Shown: piece by piece, positions 14,919 to 22,606 of the stretch | Layout of the letters: the number at the start of each line of letters is the position of its first letter | Numbering within the stretch: position 1 is the stretch's first letter | Assembly: GCA_945865565.1 (NCBI GenBank) | Contig: CAMBEK010000002.1 | Span: 71,901-113,643, forward strand | DNA: 41,743 nt | Direction of reading: 5' to 3' | DNA from: Pseudobacteriovorax antillogorgiicola | Lineage (GTDB): Bacteria > Bdellovibrionota_B > Oligoflexia > Oligoflexales > RGVZ01 | Translations under genes and position numbers: made by a program | Notes under the pieces: model-generated | Seen by the model: the letters and a program-made list of their open reading frames with translations, nothing else | The model's database searches: none | What the model was told of the DNA's origin: nothing

Positions 14919-16658
14919 ATGCAGCCATCTTTTTTGAAAAAGTATTTGCGACGAGAAGCGCCAGGGATGCTCCTTGGTCATACTTCCGCACTTTTACTCG
15001 GGCTGGTGGCTGCGCTCATCACATTACTGATCGGGCCATCGCTACAACTGATGTTGACGTCCCAGTCAGGCAGCGTGCGGTGGAGCGAACTGGTATCGCC
15101 CAGGCTGGCATGGCTTCCGGAGATACTTTCAGGATCAAACGAGATTGCTGCGGTCGCGCTGTTCGGGGCTTTGCCTGTTCTGTTGGTTTCAGTCGCTTTG
15201 GTGAAAGCACTTCTTGGCGGATTCCAGTGGTTCGTCTGGGAGCGTTTGGGTGAAAAAATTTCTCGCGCCATCAGGCAAGATCTCATGGCGTCCTACGTTC
15301 ATCTCAGCCCAGAGGCGCGCCGAAGTCCAGAAGGCAGCGCCATCGATTCAAGTATCGCCACTTCCATGACAAATGACGTGCGCATGCTGCGCGAATACAT
15401 CGTGCACTTTCATGGCGGTTTGCCCCGTGAAGGACTTCAGGTTTTATTTCTTGGGGCGACTCTCGTTTTGTTGTCGCCCAAACTTTTTTTGGCATTTTTG
15501 ATTGGTCTTGTGCCAGCAGCACTTGTGATCCGACGCTTCGGAAAAAGGCTGCGTGGGCGTGCGGCAAAGGTTTTGGTTGAGACCGCAGAATTGGCTGAAT
15601 GGATCCAGCAGCGGCTTCTTGGATATGAAACGATCAAGCATTTTCAGACCGAAACCCGCGAATACGAAAAACTTCGGCAATTAAACGAAACCTTGCTGGA
15701 CCGCATGGTCCGGGCGGCTCGCCTTCGGGCACGAACTTCTCCCTTAATTGAGGCGTTTGGAATCATCGCCATCGTCTTCATCCTTTATATTGCTTTGGCT
15801 GATGTCCGTTCTGGTCAGGTCACTGGCGCTGTTTTGATTTCATTTTTTTCATCGATCGGGCTGTTTGCACAGTCGGCTGCAAAGCTTGGCAAGTACTTCA
15901 ACAGCAACAAGGAAGGAATGGCTGCGGTTGAGCGTCTGGAGGGCACAGCAAAATTTCTAAATCTACATTCCAAGTCTATTGTTGGCGCTTCTGCGGGAAA
16001 TGGTATGGCAGTGGTCTGTGACGATGTCACCATTTCTTATCGTGGAGCACCCGCTCCTGCATTGAATGGCGTCTCTATCAGTTTCAAACATGGTCGCTTT
16101 TATGGAATCGGCGGGATGTCTGGCGCAGGGAAAACAACCCTGTTCAAGGCAATACTGGGCTTAGTAACGCCAGAATCTGGTTCAGTCCGTGTATCCGGAG
16201 ATATTTGTTACATGCCTCAAGGCGTCCAACTCATGGCGGCGCCTTTGATCGAGAATATTTGTTATCCAGACCAGCAGGGTGACCTCGACCGAGCCGCTGC
16301 CGCCTTGTGCGAAGTGGGAATTCAGGAATTTGTGGATCGATTGCAGGAGGTTCCACTGGCAGTGTCTGGTGGTCAAGCGCAGCGCTTGTTGCTGGCACGG
16401 CTTGTTTATCACGATGCGAAAGTTGTGCTCGTTGATGAGGGGACTTCAGCGCTGGATCCAGAGCTTGAACAAGTCGTCTACCGGTGTCTACGGGGTCTTG
16501 CGGCCCGCGGTGCCTGCGTGATCATGATTGCTCACCGGATCCCGGCGCTTGAGAGTGCCGATGAAGTCGTGCTCATGGAGCACGGGAAAATTGTTGAACA
16601 GGGGACGGCCCAATTCGTGCGGCAATCCCCGGCGTTCAAGCGGCTGTTAACTCACTAG
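14919..16658 (+). CDS. ABC transporter half-molecule (MsbA-like exporter, membrane + ATPase)
   Basis: A 579-residue fusion of a six-helix exporter membrane domain (about residues 15-320) and an ATPase domain. ATPase motifs in order: Walker A GMSGAGKTT (about residue 398), signature AVSGGQAQRLLLARLV (about 485), Walker B VVLVDEGTSALD and H-loop IAHRIPAL. It would act as an inner-membrane homodimer. The fold is that of MsbA-type lipid or drug exporters, but substrate cannot be read from sequence. The Q-loop region YMPQGVQLMAAP is normal. It starts 31 bp after tRNA-Leu, with no clear ribosome site. Its stop shares a CTAG with the convergent hpf stop. Confidence 0.9.
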   Translation: MQPSFLKKYLRREAPGMLLGHTSALLLGLVAALITLLIGPSLQLMLTSQSGSVRWSELVSPRLAWLPEILSGSNEIAAVALFGALPVLLVSVALVKALLGGFQWFVWERLGEKISRAIRQDLMASYVHLSPEARRSPEGSAIDSSIATSMTNDVRMLREYIVHFHGGLPREGLQVLFLGATLVLLSPKLFLAFLIGLVPAALVIRRFGKRLRGRAAKVLVETAELAEWIQQRLLGYETIKHFQTETREYEKLRQLNETLLDRMVRAARLRARTSPLIEAFGIIAIVFILYIALADVRSGQVTGAVLISFFSSIGLFAQSAAKLGKYFNSNKEGMAAVERLEGTAKFLNLHSKSIVGASAGNGMAVVCDDVTISYRGAPAPALNGVSISFKHGRFYGIGGMSGAGKTTLFKAILGLVTPESGSVRVSGDICYMPQGVQLMAAPLIENICYPDQQGDLDRAAAALCEVGIQEFVDRLQEVPLAVSGGQAQRLLLARLVYHDAKVVLVDEGTSALDPELEQVVYRCLRGLAARGACVIMIAHRIPALESADEVVLMEHGKIVEQGTAQFVRQSPAFKRLLTH

Positions 16659-17134
16659 GCATTTTGATGAAACAGGTGGCGCCTTGCCGTCTCGAGCTTA
16701 ATGACTTCTGAAGCATCGATGGAAGCGTCCACTTCATCCTTCTTATTCTGGTCTGGGAGTCCCTTGGTTGCCAGGCCCGTGAGGCGCGAATAGGGCCCAA
16801 TGAATAATTCACGGAATTTGAGGGCCCGCGCAAAAATATTTCGATGCCCCTTCAGTAATTCTTTTTTACGCCTGAGCTGTCCATCGAACTTGTCAATCAG
16901 CTTGTCGATGGCCGCGTACATATCGTCATCCAGAACCTCGATCTCCATGCTGCCTCCGATGCCATTGTGAAAGTGAACGTGTACTTTCTTTTTTGGCAGC
17001 TGTAGTGAGAAGGTCACGTGGGCGATCACCGGCTTGGTTGCCAGTTTGTTTACTTTTTCGCGAAGCTTTCCCTCTGCATAGTTGCGAAGTGAGTCGGAAC
17101 TTCTCATGTCTTTAAAGTAAAACTGCATTTCCAT
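16655..17134 (-). CDS. hpf: Ribosome hibernation promoting factor (HPF/RaiA family)
   Basis: A 159-residue HPF/YfiA protein, which binds the small subunit in stationary phase and inactivates ribosomes. The beta-alpha fold is visible: MEMQFYFKDMRSSDSLRNYAEGKL, the basic KKKVHVHFHNG strand, and DDDMYAAIDKLIDKFDGQLRRKKE. The ATG at 17134 is chosen because GGGGAG lies just before it; an in-frame start at 17176 has none. It is longer than short HPF (about 95) but the 55-residue tail does not match the dimerisation domain of long HPF. No sigma-54 gene is adjacent, unlike in many proteobacteria. Confidence 0.88.
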   Translation of the reverse strand: MEMQFYFKDMRSSDSLRNYAEGKLREKVNKLATKPVIAHVTFSLQLPKKKVHVHFHNGIGGSMEIEVLDDDMYAAIDKLIDKFDGQLRRKKELLKGHRNIFARALKFRELFIGPYSRLTGLATKGLPDQNKKDEVDASIDASEVIKLETARRHLFHQNA

Positions 17135-17219
17135 AAGGTTCTCCCCTTCAGTATTCAGTCTCGACTTGATTGTCATGCCCTGAACGTGGGAAATTGATTA
17201 GAGGCACAGGGAAAAAATC

Positions 17220-17555
17220 ATGAGCGACTCTCAAAAAAGAAAACACTTCCGTCTGGAATTTCCTCCATCAGAGCGTCCCAAGCTCAAAGTTGGGAAATAT
17301 GAATTGGTTGTGCTTGATGTTTCCGAGGGGGGATGTTCTGCAGAAGTCGATCCTTCGGTCGCAACAGCCTTTGCTCACGCCGGCATAAGGGTTGCTGGAA
17401 CCCTTGTTTTTGCCAATGGCGAAAAGATTGAGGTCGAAGGCGAAGTCCTGCGAGTGATCAGCCCAGGGCGATTGGCGGTTCTGTTTTTAAAGGGTCCGTC
17501 TTTTGCAAAAATGATGACCGAGCATCGCCGCATTCGAGCAAAATTCGTTACCTGA
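17220..17555 (+). CDS. PilZ-domain protein, probable c-di-GMP receptor
   Basis: A 111-residue stand-alone PilZ domain. Both signature motifs for cyclic-di-GMP binding are present: RKHFR (RxxxR, residues 7-11) and DVSEGG (D/N-x-S-x-x-G, residues 33-38), followed by the beta-barrel strands with EVEGEVLRV. It would bind the messenger in the cytoplasm and act on an unknown partner. AGGGA lies 8 bases before the ATG. It faces hpf divergently and ends 5 bp before the convergent lipoprotein gene. Confidence 0.88.
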   Translation: MSDSQKRKHFRLEFPPSERPKLKVGKYELVVLDVSEGGCSAEVDPSVATAFAHAGIRVAGTLVFANGEKIEVEGEVLRVISPGRLAVLFLKGPSFAKMMTEHRRIRAKFVT

Positions 17556-17560
17556 GTTCC

Positions 17561-18382
17561 CTACTCCACCGTTACGTCGACGGCCTGCAAGGCAAAAGAA
17601 CCGCTCTTCATCCCTCTGGCCGTCATAATGACGGTCTGGGTTCCTGAGCTTTGAGGTTCCCACTTGGTTTCCTTCGCGCGGCGGTTGGTTACTTTACCGC
17701 TGCTAACAAACCAGCTGACTTTGACATTCTCAGATTGCGGTTTGATGACGGTGCCGGAAAGGACCTGATCTGGTCCCGAACCAATAGTCGCATTGGCCAC
17801 GGGCTCGGCAACGCTGACAGAGACGGCTTGATAGGCAGATTCCTCCGACCCGGCTGGGTACACGAGTATGTTTCCAACGATATCCTCCGACTCTTCACCT
17901 GCTTCCAGTCTGATTCCATAGCGAAGCGTTAGCTTGCCCGATGGGGCAGCCAAGATGGCCTGTTGCTCTGGGGTTAGCGGACCAACAGTGACGGTTCCCT
18001 TGACCGAATACAAGTCGAGTGCACCCAGTTGCTGGGTCGACTCCGAAGTGGAATCCATCACCACGGTTACTGGGGGCGCGTATGCGGACGCGTCATCGAG
18101 AAAGGAAGTGGCGGTGACAGTACTGCCCGCTGGAAGTGCCGCAAAAGCGGTCAACTCCACCGTCCCCGACGAACCTGGTGCCGGCGCCGAAAGGACAACC
18201 GGGTTTGAGGCCAAGCCAATGGCCCGAAGCTTGTCAATTCGTTCGACTCGCATGCTGTCGTCTTCGTTGCAGGAGCCAATAAGGGTGCTAAAAATAGTAT
18301 AAAAACAGATAGTTAAGTATTTATTGCGAGATTTGCACAACATAAATTGCTGCATAATTGAACACGGCCGATTGGATGTCAT
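17561..18382 (-). CDS. Lipoprotein with beta-rich (Ig-like) body, function unknown
   Basis: A 273-residue protein. The N-terminus is long for a signal peptide; the hydrophobic core ends in STLIGSC, a good lipobox, followed by acidic residues (NEDD). The mature part is rich in Val, Thr, Ser and Gly with alternating strand patterns, and the last 90 residues (SWFVSSGKVTNRRAKETKW, GTQTVIMTARG) resemble a bacterial Ig-like or PKD-type domain. The start at 18382 has AAGAGG at a long spacing of 12 bases; a later ATG is possible. It is divergent from the TonB-like gene. No function is assigned. Confidence 0.75.
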   Translation of the reverse strand: MTSNRPCSIMQQFMLCKSRNKYLTICFYTIFSTLIGSCNEDDSMRVERIDKLRAIGLASNPVVLSAPAPGSSGTVELTAFAALPAGSTVTATSFLDDASAYAPPVTVVMDSTSESTQQLGALDLYSVKGTVTVGPLTPEQQAILAAPSGKLTLRYGIRLEAGEESEDIVGNILVYPAGSEESAYQAVSVSVAEPVANATIGSGPDQVLSGTVIKPQSENVKVSWFVSSGKVTNRRAKETKWEPQSSGTQTVIMTARGMKSGSFALQAVDVTVE

Positions 18383-18441
18383 GTTTATCTAAACCCTCTT
18401 GAATTTCGAACCGATACACCGTGCGGAGAGAAAAGCCAAAA

Positions 18442-19167
18442 ATGATTCCGTTATTCTACGTAAGACCGCGCAATTTTGCACTCACTCCAACTGGTGGGCC
18501 ACTTCGACGTTGCCAAGTGCAGGGCGAATTGCGACGCGCCCTATACTCTTCTGCCTTGTTGCACTTTCTCTTGGTTGGAGGACTGATCGTCGCCACCGCT
18601 CCAACTAAAAAATCGGTTGACCCAGTCAGGGTGTCCGTCGTGTCAGTGATTCCGCCAAAGCCATTGGAGGCAAAACCGAAATCGAAACCTGCCAAGGAGA
18701 AAAAGAAGGTGGTCAGCGAGCGCAACGTGGCACCGAAGGCGCCACCTGCACAAGCCGTGCAGGGTTTGCCACCAGACGCGGTTCAACCAGATGCGTCTGG
18801 AATTGCGGCTCCGATTGGCAACACGCTGTTGACGGAGGACGAGGGTAAACGCATTCGTCCGGAAGACTACCGTGACCTCGGTGGGGATTTGAGTGCCGAT
18901 GCCCGCTTGATTTTGAAATCCGTTGTGATCCCCAAGTACACGGACGCCGCCCTTGAGGGCAATCTCGAGGGAAATTTTATCGTGGACGTCTATGTCGACG
19001 AAGCTGGAAACGTCCTACAATCGGAAGTTCGAAAACGCGTTGGTTTTGGTATGGACGAAAGGTTGCTGGCTGCAGCCAGAATGGCGAAGTTTCAGCCGCG
19101 AAAAAACAAATTCGGCCGAACCGAAGCTGGTTGGGCCGAAATCAAATTCACACTTGTGATTCCCTAG
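18442..19167 (+). CDS. TonB-like energy-transducing periplasmic protein
   Basis: About 241 residues: a cytoplasmic start, one membrane helix (ALYSSALLHFLLVGGLIVA), a Lys/Pro/Ala-rich stretch (KPKSKPAKEKKK), and a C-terminal TonB domain with VIPKYTDAALEGNLEGNF, VDEAGNV and LLAAARMAKFQP. TonB proteins link inner-membrane proton motive force to outer-membrane transporters; here it could also be a gliding or export component, as no ExbB/ExbD is next to it. The ATG at 18442 is chosen over an in-frame GTG at 18421 because GGAGAG lies between them. A strong terminator follows. Confidence 0.83.
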   Translation: MIPLFYVRPRNFALTPTGGPLRRCQVQGELRRALYSSALLHFLLVGGLIVATAPTKKSVDPVRVSVVSVIPPKPLEAKPKSKPAKEKKKVVSERNVAPKAPPAQAVQGLPPDAVQPDASGIAAPIGNTLLTEDEGKRIRPEDYRDLGGDLSADARLILKSVVIPKYTDAALEGNLEGNFIVDVYVDEAGNVLQSEVRKRVGFGMDERLLAAARMAKFQPRKNKFGRTEAGWAEIKFTLVIP

Positions 19168-19194
19168 CCAGCCTGTGGATCATGTACCGCTTAC

Positions 19195-19239
19195 GACCCT
19201 CGCGTGATCATTGTGTCTGGATCACGCGAGGGTCTTTTT
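19195..19239 (+). terminator. Intrinsic terminator after the TonB-like gene
   Basis: A perfect 15-bp stem (19195-19209 with 19220-19234), a 10-base loop and five T. It ends transcription of the TonB-like gene 28 bases after the stop. The stem without a T tract on the other strand gives less support for the convergent lipoprotein gene. Confidence 0.93.
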
Positions 19240-19257
19240 ACAACAAGCGTTTCGTGA

Positions 19258-20889
19258 TCACTTCACACCGGTCAGGTCTGGCGCGGGTGGCAAGCTCGAA
19301 TTTGACGAAGAAATTAGTTCAAATCCCGCTGTGCCTTCGTTGGTCATTGCACTGTTGTTGATTGTGTAGACGCCATCTGAACCTTGGGTGAAACATTGGA
19401 CTGCCACATTATTAGTGTGTTGGCGGTAGGTCCACTCATCTGCCGTCGTCGCGCTGGCGGAGTCCACTGTCGGGACGTACATGTTTATTGTCTGGTTGTT
19501 GCGGCTGGTGGCATAAAAGTTTCCATCAACGTCGCTTGTGGGGTTGCCTTCCGTGTCCGTACAGGGGGGGGTGGCCGCTCCGCTATCCGTCCCGCAAGAG
19601 AATGGGTGGTACGATTTGTCCGGGGCTATGGTGGATCCGATTTTCATGGCCTTGCGGATGCTTCCGCCAGAAAAGGCTCCCGACGATGAGCATCCCGACA
19701 ACAAACCATCAGAAGCAGCGTCCATTTTGAAGTTAAACCCACGCGTCGACTCCTCGTAATTGGCGCCCGGATTTTGCCAGTAGGAGAAATTACCGGCGTT
19801 GGTCTCTGGATCCATGTTGAAGGAAACGGCCAAGATGCCGTTGGCGGCATCGTTTTGCTGCGCATAGGTCGCGCCTGTGGTCGGGTTGACGTATTCGCCG
19901 TTGGCATTGGTGCTGACGTTCAGATTCAACTTGCCGTCGGAGTCCACGGCGTCAGCCGAGATGTCCTTATTCATCGCAGCCGTCAAAAGACGATACTTCA
20001 CACGGCCAGCAGAGCGTACGTAATTAATCGTAACGATCCGCTCCATGTTGGCGCCGCTGAAATCCTTACTGCGGCGCATGACGACACTGCCTTCGAATTC
20101 ACTGTTGTCCGCATTCGTGGGTTTGTGGGTCAGCGTGATCTTCTCGGTCGGGTCATTCACAGCCGGTGGTTGATTCGGTGCAGAGGGACGAGTCATCTCG
20201 ATGTGAGTTACAAAGTTGTCGCCGACCTTGGTAATCTTTGCGCTTTTAAACGGTAAGTTTGCCGGGTCTTTTCCGGCGGCCGTGATGGCGGCATCCATGA
20301 TCGCCTTGAAATCGACTTCTCCGCCATCGGATGTTGGCGCACCTTGCCCAGCCTTCTTGGCTTGGCAAAGCATCATCTGCACCATGCCAAGCGTGCGGTC
20401 GACCATGCCAGTGATGCGTTTCACTTGCGAACGCGTGTAGGTCACCATGCAGGCTTCGTTGGTTACGGTATTAGAAGTGCCTGTCTTCGTGCCGCTGACA
20501 AAATTCGAGCCGTCCGTCAGGTAAATCATTTCTGAATCGAACTCGTAGCAACTTTCCTGCTGCAACGTTCCGTCTGGCTTGGAAAGGGAAGCCGGAAGGC
20601 AGCTGTCTGCCTCACCGCGGATCAGTTTGCCAGCTTCTTCGTTCTTAACACGAGCGCTAGGCTCGCGATCTTCTCCGGCGACCAGAGACGTTGATGAATT
20701 TGTCTGCGGTGCCACGGACAGCGACAGACCCATCGGATAGCTCATCAACAAGGCGCTTGTGTCCGTTGAACTATCACTGGAATCATCGTTATTCTTGCTG
20801 CAGTTTATTGCTGCCGCAGCCGCTGTTAAAACCACTGCTGCGATCGCGATCTTGCTCCGCGTTTGTGGAGACAATAGAATGATCCTCAT
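19258..20889 (-). CDS. Large secreted lipoprotein, function unknown
   Basis: A 543-residue protein with a clear signal peptide (basic start, long Ala-rich core) ending in AAINC, then an Asn/Asp/Ser-rich linker of about 20 residues typical of surface lipoproteins. The body has scattered Cys (about ten), Asn- and Gly-rich strands and a segment KIGSTIAPDKSYHPFSCG. No family is recognised. The ATG has GAGG 8 bases upstream. A TATAAA-like element about 40 bases further upstream could be its -10 box, but no good -35 is seen. It is convergent with the TonB-like gene. Confidence 0.8.
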   Translation of the reverse strand: MRIILLSPQTRSKIAIAAVVLTAAAAAINCSKNNDDSSDSSTDTSALLMSYPMGLSLSVAPQTNSSTSLVAGEDREPSARVKNEEAGKLIRGEADSCLPASLSKPDGTLQQESCYEFDSEMIYLTDGSNFVSGTKTGTSNTVTNEACMVTYTRSQVKRITGMVDRTLGMVQMMLCQAKKAGQGAPTSDGGEVDFKAIMDAAITAAGKDPANLPFKSAKITKVGDNFVTHIEMTRPSAPNQPPAVNDPTEKITLTHKPTNADNSEFEGSVVMRRSKDFSGANMERIVTINYVRSAGRVKYRLLTAAMNKDISADAVDSDGKLNLNVSTNANGEYVNPTTGATYAQQNDAANGILAVSFNMDPETNAGNFSYWQNPGANYEESTRGFNFKMDAASDGLLSGCSSSGAFSGGSIRKAMKIGSTIAPDKSYHPFSCGTDSGAATPPCTDTEGNPTSDVDGNFYATSRNNQTINMYVPTVDSASATTADEWTYRQHTNNVAVQCFTQGSDGVYTINNSAMTNEGTAGFELISSSNSSLPPAPDLTGVK

Positions 20890-20987
20890 AAGTTTGCCTC
20901 GAGATGAAGGTTAAAAATCTAGTCCAAGATGCGATTCTTAATAGGTTTATACTCGATTGCTTTACTTGATCCTAATGAAAATTCGGC

Positions 20988-21335
20988 CTAAGCCGGAATT
21001 TCGAAACTTAAGTAAAAAATAACGAGACTGACGACGAGTAAAACCAGGGACGGTAGACGGCGAAATGCCTGGGTTCCCGAGCGGAGATGTGTACCCTGTG
21101 CACCCAACATTAAAGCCGCTATCCCACCAGAGCCGATCACATTAAGTGAGTTGTCCAGGGGGCCAAATAAAAGCATTACCGCGAAAGTCATTTTAAGAAT
21201 TCCCGTCAGATCTCGAAGCCAATCGGGAAGTCCAAATTCTCTAAATTCCTTCACAATATTATCGTATCGAACAACCCAAACAAAGAAAATGGACGTGGCA
21301 ACTAAGATATTCATTGAGAGCAGTAACGTAAGCAC
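20988..21335 (-). CDS. DoxX-like small membrane protein (first of a divergent pair)
   Basis: A 115-residue protein with four predicted membrane helices: an N-terminal helix, then the EFREFGLPDWLRDLTGILKM segment typical of DoxX-like proteins, two helices with a small GSGGIAALMLG turn, and a C-terminal helix. The GTG start at 21335 has CCGGAG 6 bases upstream. It is related to the product at 21467-21823 in helix order and in the E-F-x-x-[FY]-G-[LF]-P motif. Function in this family is usually unclear (oxidative-stress or terpenoid-linked roles are proposed for others). Confidence 0.75.
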   Translation of the reverse strand: MLTLLLSMNILVATSIFFVWVVRYDNIVKEFREFGLPDWLRDLTGILKMTFAVMLLFGPLDNSLNVIGSGGIAALMLGAQGTHLRSGTQAFRRLPSLVLLVVSLVIFYLSFEIPA

Positions 21336-21466
21336 TGGTGGCTCCGGCTGGTTCAGAGAATTTTGGAGTGAATCAATCTAAGAAAGCGTATTGGTTGTTA
21401 CTGCGAAGTGCAACAGAATAGCAGTGCCATGGTAGCTCAACTTTTTACAACCCTGCTTGGAATAAA

Positions 21467-21823
21467 ATGCTTAACGGAATGGTTTTTTTGAACGTCCTAA
21501 TTGTTTCTCTTGCGGTCACGTTCTTCTGCTACGGGTTAGCGTGTATTTTTACCAATCACATGGTCGAAGAGTTTGCGCGCTACGGGTTTCCAAGGTTTCG
21601 ACGATTGGTTGGCAGTCTCGAAATTTTAGGTGGCATCGGTTTACTGGCTGGTTATTTTGTACCCCAGGTTCAGTACATGGCAGCCGGTGGGTTGGCTTTG
21701 CTGATGTTCAGTGGCTGTATATTGCGTTTAACAATCCGGGACTCTGCGCTTCAGATTCTTCCCGCGTTTTCTTTGATGATATTGAATTTGTGGGTTTTAT
21801 TTGCGTTGCTTGGACGGCGTTAG
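21467..21823 (+). CDS. DoxX-like small membrane protein (second of a divergent pair)
   Basis: A 118-residue membrane protein with four helices and the motif EEFARYGFPRFRRLVGSLEI, followed by LLAGYFVPQVQYMAAGGLALLM. It aligns by eye with the neighbour at 20988-21335 along its full length. It has GGA about 5 bases before its ATG. The two genes are back to back with 131 bp between them, so they could share a regulatory region. Confidence 0.75.
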   Translation: MLNGMVFLNVLIVSLAVTFFCYGLACIFTNHMVEEFARYGFPRFRRLVGSLEILGGIGLLAGYFVPQVQYMAAGGLALLMFSGCILRLTIRDSALQILPAFSLMILNLWVLFALLGRR

Positions 21824-21872
21824 TAGATTTTTCGCGAAAAATCACTGGGCCTTTTGCGAGGAAATGAAGAAG

Positions 21873-21948
21873 TGGCTCCTCAGGCAGGACTCGAACCTGC
21901 GACCCGGTGATTAACAGTCACCTGCTCTACCGACTGAGCTACTGAGGA
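21873..21948 (-). tRNA. tRNA-Asn (anticodon GTT)
   Basis: A complete 76-base tRNA on the minus strand: acceptor TCCTCAG/CTGAGGA, D arm AGCTCAGTCGGTAGAGC, anticodon loop CTGTTAA (GTT at 21913-21915), T arm with GGTTCGAGTCC, and an encoded CCA end. It closely resembles E. coli tRNA-Asn. It stands alone between the second DoxX-like gene and the response regulator. Confidence 0.97.
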
Positions 21949-21999
21949 ACAGACGACTAAAGAGATATAGTTTCTAGCGGTCGGGTGTCAAGGAGGTCC

Positions 22000-22497
22000 T
22001 TAAGCCGAGGGGCGTTCTGACCCCACGCTGAGGATCGTGGAGATGGTTCCGGTCATCTTATCCACATCAAATGGCTTGGTGATGTAGTCATTGCAGCCTG
22101 CATCAAAGCCGCGCCGGACGTCTTCTTCTTCCTTGCGGGCTGAAACAAAAATCAGCGGTACCTTGCTCAGGGAATGGTGCGATTTAAGGAGGCGGCAAAG
22201 TTCGTAGCCATCGACCCAAGGCAGGTTTACGTCCATGAGGACCATGTCCAAGCGATTAACTTCTAGGATTTTGGATAGTTCCAGCCCGTCCGAGGCCAAA
22301 AGCACCTTGTACCCACTGGACTCCAAAATGCGTTTTAGGGCATTGCGCATTATTTCATCATCGTCGACGACGAGGATCGTACGGGTTTCGATGGACTCCT
22401 TGAGGTTCCGGAAGTCGGAAAGAGAGACAACCTTTTTCGCCACGATTTTTTGGCGTTTGATCGACTCAATTTGACGGCGTAGGGTCTTATCGCTCAC
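22000..22497 (-). CDS. Single-domain response regulator with a basic N-terminal extension
   Basis: A 165-residue protein. Residues about 39-160 form a CheY-like receiver with the acid pair in VVDDDE, phospho-acceptor Asp89 (VLMDVNLP), FVSA and the KPF Lys. Residues 1-38 are basic and helical (LRRQIESIKRQKIVAKKV) and could bind a partner. There is no output domain and no histidine kinase nearby, so its partner is unknown. The GTG start has GAGG 6 bases upstream. It is divergent from the dehydroquinate synthase. Confidence 0.9.
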   Translation of the reverse strand: MSDKTLRRQIESIKRQKIVAKKVVSLSDFRNLKESIETRTILVVDDDEIMRNALKRILESSGYKVLLASDGLELSKILEVNRLDMVLMDVNLPWVDGYELCRLLKSHHSLSKVPLIFVSARKEEEDVRRGFDAGCNDYITKPFDVDKMTGTISTILSVGSERPSA

Positions 22498-22606
22498 CGG
22501 ACACCTCTTGGCTTTGCAGTCACACGTGCGTATGAAAGAGATCGGCAGGGCTCAAAGTTTCTTTACCGCTGACTGGACTTTTTTGTTGTATAAGTTGTTG
22601 AAATAA

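Noticed and set aside
19774-20256. Plus-strand frame of 160 codons
   Set aside because: Antisense to a lipoprotein with clear signal peptide and ribosome site.
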